Assembly (NCBI GenBank): GCA_030374735.1
Contig: JASCIV010000659.1
Coordinates: 1-14,910, forward strand
Direction of reading: 5' to 3'
Source of the DNA: Gracilaria caudata
Lineage: Eukaryota; Rhodophyta; Florideophyceae; Gracilariales; Gracilariaceae
Length of the DNA stretch: 14,910 nt
Of this stretch, positions 8,276 through 14,910 are shown piece after piece (position 1 is the stretch's first letter; every line of letters starts with the position of its first letter). The position numbers and the translations under genes are program-made. Under the pieces are notes generated by a model, which was not told where the DNA came from, did not search any database, and saw nothing but the letters and a program-made list of their open reading frames with translations.

Positions 8276-9769
8276 ATGACCCTTTCAGGACGCCCACACT
8301 TCATCTCCATTCTCCTCCTCTTCGCATGTGCTGAGGCTTTCACGCACCTTCATAGAGGGTCCACAGTTCATAGCGAAGAAATACGACTTCTCCGAGGTCT
8401 TACTCATGCTTCCCCTCTCTCCCAGTCCAATCCTTCTGCGCCGCATTTTGGATCCTCTGGACGCACCATGAGCTTTGAAGTAGATCTGAAGATGGATACG
8501 CTTTTTTGGGATGAACTGGGCGACCATCAAATCCAGATCAACTCCTGTGACCGCCAGGGTAACAGTCATGACGTTCTTATGGAAATTACAGGAAAGAACC
8601 TAGACCCAGATGACTACACTCCCGGTGCCGCTTTTGTGATTGATTCTGAACATTGGGAGAAGTTTTGCAGCCCTGTGCCATCCCTTGAAGGTATTGATGC
8701 TGGTGATCCTATTTTGTTTTACAGGATAAACAATTCTACCCGCTCCCCCAGCGCAATGCGACTGCATATGACGGCTATACCTGGCTCTCTGGTCACTCCC
8801 TCGGTTCGCTTATCTTTTATAAATGCTCCTCTCAGGCATCATACTCAGAAACGATTCGTATTCGACGACAATGACGGCCATCTCTACAGTACTACTTCTC
8901 GAATGCTACACGATGTTGCCCATATATCACCAGATGACGTCTTCCAGCCTGATTTTGAGAACCCCGACACTTTTTCAGAGGTCGTCATTCTTCCTGGCTC
9001 CAATATCACGGCATCTGGTTTTATGGAAGGTTCCTTCAACAATTTCAGGATCACTCGTCTGTTTCAATTGGAGGTTGGATGGGAACAGACAATGAAAGCT
9101 GATATTTCCTCCAGACTGATTGCAAGGAGCTCGTATCGTGCAACAGAAGAAAGGGAGGTTTACCGGAGACCAATCCAAGGTGCCTATTATTCAGATCGCT
9201 TCTTTCTTTTCGGAAGATTCACAGTGAACGCGTTCTCTGTCGTTGATGTTGTCCAGGAGGTTCAAATTGAGTCTGGAGTTGACGCATTCGTTCGAGCTAC
9301 ATATGAAAACGTTCAGGCAGTCACAGCAAGTTTCTCTTCTCGACGAATGGATGCGAACAGCTTGCTCCCACCAGACCTCGCAAGTTACGGAACTTTTGAC
9401 ATTAACTTTGACAGTGTGATTGAACAGTATGTTGCGTTGAATGGCTTCTTTGGAGCTAGACCAGGTATCATCATTGAGGCACGGCTTGGCGGCACCTCCA
9501 TGGTAGGAAAGTTTTCAGCTACTCTGGGATTAGAAGCGTCAGTGCAGTACAGAAACCCTCCATTTGAACCACTTCCGTACTCTAGCTCCTCTCGAGGAGA
9601 CTGTGGACAGTGTCATGCTCTTCAAGGACGGGCATATGTGAAAGGGAAAGACCTGCAGTACCATGTACATGAGAACGGAGTGCTTGTGAAGCACAAAGTG
9701 CTGGACTCAAGATTGTTTGAGACCGAGTTGACAACCGTTTGTGCGTTGACACAAGCATGTTCGGCATGA
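8276..9769 (+). CDS. Large secreted protein of unknown family, C-terminal CxxC module
   Basis: This 497-residue protein has a signal peptide (residues 1-21, cut CAEA/FT). A low-complexity segment (about 22-63) precedes a predicted beta-rich body with alternating hydrophobic strands. Two N-glycosylation sequons are visible (Asn153, Asn243). The mature protein has six cysteines: C91 and C131 near the start, and C443, C446, C489 and C495 in a C-terminal module opening GDCGQCHALQG and closing TVCALTQAC. This suggests one N-terminal and two C-terminal disulfides. A dibasic QKR at 191-193 could be a processing site. Residues 255-350 contain a regular strand pattern beginning NNFRITRLFQLEVGWEQTM. 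The layout vaguely recalls large uncharacterised secreted fungal proteins with a similar CHALQG-type end, but I cannot name a family with confidence. There is no sequence likeness to the paralogs downstream. Its 3' end faces the gene at 10015-10884. Confidence 0.75.
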   Translation: MTLSGRPHFISILLLFACAEAFTHLHRGSTVHSEEIRLLRGLTHASPLSQSNPSAPHFGSSGRTMSFEVDLKMDTLFWDELGDHQIQINSCDRQGNSHDVLMEITGKNLDPDDYTPGAAFVIDSEHWEKFCSPVPSLEGIDAGDPILFYRINNSTRSPSAMRLHMTAIPGSLVTPSVRLSFINAPLRHHTQKRFVFDDNDGHLYSTTSRMLHDVAHISPDDVFQPDFENPDTFSEVVILPGSNITASGFMEGSFNNFRITRLFQLEVGWEQTMKADISSRLIARSSYRATEEREVYRRPIQGAYYSDRFFLFGRFTVNAFSVVDVVQEVQIESGVDAFVRATYENVQAVTASFSSRRMDANSLLPPDLASYGTFDINFDSVIEQYVALNGFFGARPGIIIEARLGGTSMVGKFSATLGLEASVQYRNPPFEPLPYSSSSRGDCGQCHALQGRAYVKGKDLQYHVHENGVLVKHKVLDSRLFETELTTVCALTQACSA

Positions 9770-9871
9770 CTGATGATGAAAGGTTATATATATCTCTGGG
9801 TGTTAGAGAGTGATGAGCCTCATATATCCAAGGAAGATGCACGTTCTAGCTACAAATGAAATCAGATATGC

Positions 9872-9877
9872 AATAAA
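9872..9877 (+). terminator. Polyadenylation signal of the 497-residue protein gene
   Basis: AATAAA is 102 bases after the stop codon. The convergent neighbour stops at 10015, leaving about 245 bases between the two stop codons. An AGTAAA variant read on the minus strand (9883-9888) may serve that neighbour, which has no AATAAA of its own here. Confidence 0.5.
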
Positions 9878-10014
9878 TTCCTTTTACTAAACAAAGTCTT
9901 TGAGGTGAGTGGTGTAAAACAAATGCGTCCGGGCAGCACACTTGCATAAAATAACTAAGCAGAATGTACCCAAAGATATGCTCAATATTTTGTTTAAGAA
10001 AGAAGATGAAGCAT

Positions 10015-10884
10015 TCACGGGCTTTGGAGATTATCTGCTATACCACGGGAGCTGCTGAGATGCAATTCATCAGCACTAATGAGCTCAATAGCTTGACTGT
10101 CATCATACATATTTCCATCTTCATCAGCAATGACGAGTCGAGAAGAGTTTGTAACCAAGGTCAGTATTTTACCAGATGTCATAGTCACCTGAGAAAAATA
10201 CAAAAAAGCTTGGAGGGTAACACGTCTGGCAAAGCCTGTCGATGTGAGGTCAACTGAGACGGAGTAGTCTGCGGCCAGAGTACGCTCCTCGCAAGAAGAT
10301 AGAATCAAGGCAGATTGATTCGTGAATCGGTAAAACTCTCGAGACTGAAGTACTCCTCTCGTCTCGTCGTTGTCTGAGTATCCAAAGTTTGCGGCAGCCT
10401 GGAAGAAGAAGAAGTATCCATCATCTGCCCTTTCTTGAAGAGCTCGCTTTTCACGACTGAAAAAGCGCCTGAGTCGCCTCGATGAGTTTGCCACAACTCT
10501 CTCGATTTCCCTTTCGATATCACCTGCCAAGAAACCCTTGAATTCAATCGATCCGGACAAAGTGGCTGAAGTTTTGAGGTTCCTGCTTCGGGGCAGAGTC
10601 ACAGATGTAGATGCTCCGGAAGCTTGGGAATAAGCCAACCTTGACCTTGAGATGTTTGCTGCTTGAGATGCTGTGGGTGTAATTACCGGGTCACCAATAT
10701 CTGTGGGCGAGAAATCTGTTGGAGCAGGTTCTTCTGGAGTAGAATCAGGTTCCGAAGCTTCTTCGAGGAATTCGGCGAGATCTGATAAAGAGAGTGACGT
10801 CGCATTTACGTAAGAAAAGAAGAAGAGAAAGCCGAATACGACCAGGGCTCTTGAAAGAGTGTTCACTGTTTGTGTGTTTAACAT
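10015..10884 (-). CDS. Secreted orphan-family protein, paralog A (YFFFFQAAAN family)
   Basis: This 289-residue protein has a signal peptide (1-28, cut YVNA/TS), then an acidic Pro/Glu/Thr/Asp linker (35-70), then the conserved domain from Gln74. The domain begins QAA-x-I-x-RSRL-x-Y (74-85). It continues through a charged amphipathic helix, possibly coiled coil (about 122-153), the invariant core YFFFFQAAANFGYSD (157-171), and a beta-rich end with IADEDGN. There are N-glycosylation sequons at Asn77, Asn133 and Asn189. The mature chain has one cysteine (C198). About 60 of 103 aligned residues from Gln74 match the paralog at 12373-13215. I chose ATG 10884 because it is the first ATG, has A at -3, and places the signal peptide first; the longer open frame to 10983 starts with TTG. 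No known fold or function is recognised. It is head-to-head with its paralog and convergent with the 8276 gene. Confidence 0.75.
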   Translation of the reverse strand: MLNTQTVNTLSRALVVFGFLFFFSYVNATSLSLSDLAEFLEEASEPDSTPEEPAPTDFSPTDIGDPVITPTASQAANISRSRLAYSQASGASTSVTLPRSRNLKTSATLSGSIEFKGFLAGDIEREIERVVANSSRRLRRFFSREKRALQERADDGYFFFFQAAANFGYSDNDETRGVLQSREFYRFTNQSALILSSCEERTLAADYSVSVDLTSTGFARRVTLQAFLYFSQVTMTSGKILTLVTNSSRLVIADEDGNMYDDSQAIELISADELHLSSSRGIADNLQSP

Positions 10885-11033
10885 GGTTCCTTCAGAGAGA
10901 AAGAGAGCCTGTGGGCGGCGATAAGAGTACAGGTTAATTGTAGAGGCTATTATGATACACGGACAATGGAAGCAGGGTGGCAAGAATTTATTATGCCTCT
11001 ACGGCTTGGGATTGTTGGTTGTGCGCTGTGAAC

Positions 11034-11043
11034 TTAAAAATAT
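11034..11043 (-). promoter_or_regulatory. TATA-like element of paralog A
   Basis: Reading the minus strand, ATATTTTTAA in CGATATTTTTAAGT sits about 150 bases before the ATG at 10884. The presumed leader has no ATG. It resembles the element before the 8276 gene rather than the TATAAATA of paralog B. Confidence 0.3.
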
Positions 11044-11044
11044 C

Positions 11045-12259
11045 GCTCTTGATTTAGATCCGGCATAGAATGCTCTCTGATGTAAGTGGAGGGTATGTTC
11101 TCGGGAAGCGATCGGGATACCAACAAATGGGTGTTGCTTCTTCTAGAGCGTAGGTTCACGCAAACTGGAAATGCCAACAATTTGTTGATGGTGAGTCGCT
11201 GAGTTGGATGACGTGCAGTTTTCCGTAGGCGAGCTAGAAGTTAGATTGCAGCAATTTTCCATAGAGGCATAAAACTCGATACCTGGCAACGTTTCGAAAA
11301 TGAATTGGAGGTTTTCATTGTCACACAAATTAACTGCGAGCGTTCATTGTCACGAAAAGCAATCGGAAAATCACCCACAGCATTTGCACGTTTCATACAT
11401 TACGTAACGCTGCATGGTCACTAGCACCGTTGTCTCTCTCAGAGGGGAAGCCGTTCCGATCTGTGAAGTTATCAAGCGTGCACCCACCGTCGGCAAAAGA
11501 TATTTTTGAGACGGCGGTTGGAGGGGAAAGCAGACAGAGCCAAAACTCATGGGAATCCTCTTACGATGAAAGGAGAATCCAAGGTTAATAAACTGAAACT
11601 CGAAGTGGGCCCTTCAAACGATCAGATGTGGGGCTCTTCCACTGTCACGATGAGCACAGCTGCCAGCAGCGAGAAGTATCGCTGCGACGACTAAGCTCTT
11701 TCTGCTCACGAACAGCACAGCACGACAGTATCAATATCGCTTTGAACGTTGTGCCTTGGGAACCATTCCCGATTTCGAACCATAGGAGAACAATCATGAT
11801 TTGATTGCAAAGTAGTATACTGTGCAACAAGACCATTAGCACCCCCTGATTTGAAGAACGTTGTTGTGTATAGGACAATACATTCTCTGCATTCAATAAC
11901 AGTGCCAGGTGCCAACGGATACTTTATTACTTGGCGGCACGGTTGTATCTCCTCCACATATGGCTATAAATGCTGCTGTTTTTCTTACTGGGCGCGGTTG
12001 TGTTTGCCAGCAATCGAGCCAACAACAGCTCAGCTCTTCTTTTTCATGTCAGATACAGGAGACATTGAGGAGCTAACAATGATAAAGCAACATAGTTATG
12101 TTGCACGTACAGAAAACGAAAGTGAATACGTAAATGTAATTCTCTTTGCAAATTTGATGATGATGATGTTTGCCTCGAGAGCTTCATCGAGCAGCGCGTG
12201 TACTGCATGGATTGAGGCGTGTCTGTTGTTCCCAGATAAAGATTGAGTGCCCTCTCCAG
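11045..12259. other. Shared upstream region of the divergent paralogs
   Basis: No supported gene. The open frames here start with TTG or are short, and show no domains or signal peptides. The short (GAT)4 run at 12156-12168 is the only simple repeat. As the region between two head-to-head paralogs it could hold shared regulatory sites, but at about 1.2 kb it is long for one bidirectional promoter. Confidence 0.4.
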
Positions 12260-12267
12260 TATAAATA
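12260..12267 (+). promoter_or_regulatory. TATA box of paralog B
   Basis: TATAAATA in CCAGTATAAATACC, 113 bases before the ATG at 12373. Initiation near 12290 gives a leader of about 83 bases without ATG. Confidence 0.7.
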
Positions 12268-12372
12268 CCACACATTTCCAGTTGAAACCCGGCGTTTGTT
12301 CGCCCATCAACACTCTTCCAATCCTGAAATCTTCAACAGACCTCGATCTTCACACTGACGAACCAATACAGA

Positions 12373-13215
12373 ATGACCGCTCACGCGCCCAATCCAAGGT
12401 TTTTGCTCATTGCGAGCGCCTTTTTGTTCTCCATTGCATGTGCTTCTCCAATGTTCACTCCGGCGCAGAATATCGTCGACGACATCATTTACGGCAATTT
12501 GGAAAAGTCTTCGTCGGGTTTTGACCTGAAATATGCTCCGGAAAGACAGATCACACCGTCTATTGATCAGGCAGCCGGGATCCAGAGGTCCAGGTTGGGA
12601 TACGTTCAGACGACAGGCGTCGTGACTGGCTTCACTCTACCAGCAAGCAGAAATATTGTTGTGAGGGCCAACATGAGCGGATCCGTCTCTTTTGAAGGAA
12701 AACTGGCGAGTGATATCGAAGACGAAACCGAGAGGCTCCTAAGCGGCTATTCACAGGAGCTTCAAGACTTCTACCGTAGGGAGAAGGAGAGCCTGCAGTC
12801 AAGAGCTAGTGGTGGATATTTCTTCTTCTTCCAAGCCGCAGCTAACTATGGCTACTCGGATGATGAAATAACGCGCAACACTCTGGAAGATGGGGAATTC
12901 CGAGACTTCCGTGACAGGGCCAGCGCAATTCTGGCTTCCCAGACAACTTCTACTTTGTCTGCCGATTTCAATGTGCAGTTTGAAGGTCGCTCCGAGGGAT
13001 TTGCTGAGACGATAACAGTGTTTGGCTATGTGTATATCAACCAGATGACATTGAGCTCTGGAGAGATCTTCAACATTGCTAAGAAGAATTCCGAACTCCT
13101 CATAGCCGACCAGAACGGAAATGTTCGAGACAGAGAGACGATCAACGTTGAGCGGGAAAATATTAACGACAACTTACTGAACACCGAACTATCGTCTGGC
13201 CGCCAAATCTTATAA
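12373..13215 (+). CDS. Secreted orphan-family protein, paralog B (YFFFFQAAAN family)
   Basis: This 280-residue protein has a signal peptide (1-24, cut ACA/SP), a 40-residue spacer without the acidic proline linker of paralog A, then the conserved domain from Gln66. Family landmarks are QAAGIQRSRLGY (66-77), a charged helix with heptad-like spacing (about 114-145), YFFFFQAAANYGYSD (149-163) and IADQNGN near the end. The mature chain has no cysteine, so folding does not depend on disulfides, in contrast to the other secreted proteins here. Codons in the invariant core differ from paralog A mostly at silent positions, so the amino acids are under selection and the duplication is not recent. The start context CAGAATGACC matches that of the 8276 gene. 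Function is unknown; an extracellular structural, adhesive or defensive role would be guesswork. Confidence 0.8.
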   Translation: MTAHAPNPRFLLIASAFLFSIACASPMFTPAQNIVDDIIYGNLEKSSSGFDLKYAPERQITPSIDQAAGIQRSRLGYVQTTGVVTGFTLPASRNIVVRANMSGSVSFEGKLASDIEDETERLLSGYSQELQDFYRREKESLQSRASGGYFFFFQAAANYGYSDDEITRNTLEDGEFRDFRDRASAILASQTTSTLSADFNVQFEGRSEGFAETITVFGYVYINQMTLSSGEIFNIAKKNSELLIADQNGNVRDRETINVERENINDNLLNTELSSGRQIL

Positions 13216-13227
13216 TTGAGACGCCTC

Positions 13228-13233
13228 AATAAA
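13228..13233 (+). terminator. Polyadenylation signal of paralog B
   Basis: AATAAA in TCAATAAAGC lies only 12 bases after the stop codon, so the 3' untranslated region is very short. The same ten bases carry the signal of the LPMO gene. Confidence 0.6.
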
Positions 13234-13843
13234 GCAATGTCACATTAACAATTGCACATCAGATATTTCTATTACCTTCTATTTTCACACTAGTCTGATA
13301 TTATGTGTCTCTAGATGCAAAACATACGTAGGGGACATAAGTTCAGCTGCTTTGAATAGAACTCTTGAATGTTTTTCAAATCGTCATAAACAATAGAAAA
13401 GGACCCGCTGGCGTCTATCATACTGTGGCGCATACTGTCCTTCTCTTAAAGGAACTGGAGTCTGGCAAAACTACTACCGACGAACTTGTTTGGCTCTACC
13501 ATGTTCCACGCCTTGTGCTTAGATCCGGTGACAGTATCAGGTAACGGCCACGGAGGACAGTGGAATGATGTCGAGAGACATATCATATTCATATATCAGT
13601 ATTTAGAGAGTTCCCTGCAATTCATGGGCTAGTGTGGGGAGGTGCTGGTTTAGCAGGTTTGCAGCACCTAAGATGTACATAAGTAGCATTACTGTACTAG
13701 TCGATGAGAGAGAAGATCATCATCATCATCTTATTATCTCTTCGTAAACTACTTTTGTCATATTGTCTACATCGCCCAGCAGCCTCAACGGGGACGTAAT
13801 TGGACTGCACGCAGCTCCACTTAGAGCCGCCGCTGCAGCTGTT

Positions 13844-13888
13844 CTGATAATAGCACGGTCCTATTGAGGACCAGTCACTGATTATCAG
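13844..13888. repeat. Nested hairpin
   Basis: The outer arms CTGATAAT (13844-13851) and ATTATCAG (13881-13888) enclose an inner stem GGTCC/GGACC (13857-13861 with 13868-13872) around the loop TATTGA. GCTGCAG (13832-13838) and CTGCAGC (13902-13908) could pair outside it. Both nested stems are perfect, which suggests a folded RNA or a foldback element. Confidence 0.6.
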
Positions 13889-13938
13889 GCACTACCGTCT
13901 TCTGCAGCTCGGACCCACCGGACCAAAACTGCAGCCCA

Positions 13939-13956
13939 TTCACACTGCTGTGTGAA
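13939..13956. repeat. Perfect 7-bp hairpin
   Basis: TTCACAC and GTGTGAA pair around TGCT, 50 bases after the nested hairpin. The last arm can instead pair as GCTG-TGTGAA-CAGC. Confidence 0.5.
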
Positions 13957-14476
13957 CAGCATAACTGTATAAGTCATGTGTGAGAAACGTTGAGCCAAGT
14001 TTCTGGCACCAAGTGCGGTCAGTGCTTTGGCTGCAACAATGGTGCGTATATGATCTCGGCGTGCTTTTGTAAAGTTACAGAGCGATTACATCCAAATCCT
14101 CTTAACCCCAGGCCCGTACATGTGACTGACTAACTATCGGTAAAAAGCCCAGTTAACTAACTAAAAAGACTCAAGTCATATTTAGTCATTTACTGTACAC
14201 ATACTACACGTTTCACACGTTGCATACGTTTGCACAGCATAGACTGTAATCTGACGTAATAGGGGCAAAATTGAGGGGCATTTTATGACTTTATGAATCC
14301 CAAAATGTTGAAGAAAGAAAAGAAAACTGTAGTGCAATGGAGGGGTCTCCCAATTGGGTGCATTGTAGGATGTGAGGTGCATGCCGGAAAACGGACAAAA
14401 ACGACGCATCGTCAGCAACGCAACCAACCAGTCTGGTCAGACCAGTCACTGTGTAAGAATAACTAGTTTCGATAAA

Positions 14477-14494
14477 TAAAATTTTAAAATTTTA
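14477..14494. repeat. 18-bp AT-only palindrome
   Basis: TAAAATTTTAAAATTTTA is its own reverse complement and overlaps an AATAAA at 14475-14480. It may be an unwinding or matrix-attachment sequence, or simply AT-rich low complexity. Confidence 0.4.
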
Positions 14495-14910
14495 GATTTC
14501 ACGTACTTTCGAGATTGTCGGCCTTTGCACAAGCTTTTGTTGTAGCATGTTACCAAGGATAATACTATTTTCTCAGAACATATGTTGACTGCGCCTCCGG
14601 TTAGGAGTATGTAAGGGTCTGTGTAAAATAGGTGGTTTTAGAGGAAGAGAGCCCTCTAGGGGACATTACTCTGAGAAGATTTTTAATTATTTTCTAGGAA
14701 AAATTTTCTAAGTTATGGCATGTCATAGTGAGCGTTTAGAGGATATTACCCTCTTGTAAAAAAAGTAGGTCGCTCTGGGGGATTATTATTTTTTTTAGGA
14801 GTCTACGTATTTGAGTGGCGCCAACGACATTTAGTGCTCTCTAAGCTTTGCAGTAAAGAAAGTTTTCATTATTTTGAGACGTAACGTGTGCAAGTCATAT
14901 ACGTGTGGCC

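Larger units (their letters stand above)
13234..14910. other. Gene-free right end
   Basis: No supported gene on either strand; the longest frame (14182-14427, minus) is featureless. It contains an (ATC)5 run at 13716-13730, the hairpin cluster at 13844-13956, the palindrome at 14477-14494, and loosely repeated short motifs between 14650 and 14790. Confidence 0.5.

Noticed and set aside
10885..10983. N-terminal extension of paralog A
   Set aside because: The extended frame starts with TTG and would put 33 residues in front of an intact signal peptide.
10991..11272. 11-base inverted repeat TTATGCCTCTA / TAGAGGCATAA
   Set aside because: Pairs of this length are expected many times by chance in this window.
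13869..14451. 12-base direct repeat GACCAGTCACTG (13869 and 14440)
   Set aside because: Several shared 12-mers are expected by chance in 15 kb, and the flanks do not align.
1..14910. tRNA, rRNA, spliceosomal RNA genes, CRISPR arrays, insertion sequences
   Set aside because: I looked for tRNA T-loop signatures, snRNA conserved starts, regularly spaced repeats and transposase motifs by eye and found none that hold up.

Overview
This looks like intron-poor eukaryotic nuclear DNA. The convincing genes are single uninterrupted reading frames separated by 0.1-2 kb of non-coding sequence. They have TATA boxes, ATG-free leaders, a purine at -3 of the start codon, AATAAA-type polyadenylation signals and N-terminal signal peptides. 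There are no ribosome-binding sites, operons or tRNA/rRNA genes. An intron-poor alga, perhaps a red macroalga, is my best guess, but it is an inference from style and gene content; no sequence here proves the lineage.

Layout: 1-1850 is AT-rich and almost empty, with a possible 3' end of a gene at the left edge. From 1860 to 4120 the DNA becomes GC-richer, with a strong C-over-G excess upstream and in the leader of the best-understood gene, a secreted AA15-like lytic polysaccharide monooxygenase (LPMO, 2807-4120). It has a repetitive acidic/proline linker and a six-cysteine C-terminal knot. From 4350 to 6350 there is non-coding DNA with hairpins and, on the minus strand, weakly supported coding remnants (5368-6216). 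A small glycosylatable secreted protein lies at 6446-6976. After a gap holding a perfect 12-bp hairpin and a cluster of TGACTAA sites comes a 497-residue secreted protein of unknown family (8276-9769). Its 3' end converges on a minus-strand gene (10015-10884). A paralog of that gene lies head-to-head with it at 12373-13215. The last 1.7 kb holds no gene but has clustered hairpins.

All five confident genes encode proteins entering the secretory pathway, so the window may be a neighbourhood of cell-wall or extracellular-matrix genes. The LPMO would cut crystalline cellulose or chitin. The two paralogs, sharing an almost invariant Y-F-F-F-F-Q-A-A-A-N core, form a secreted family I do not recognise and are the best candidates for something undescribed.
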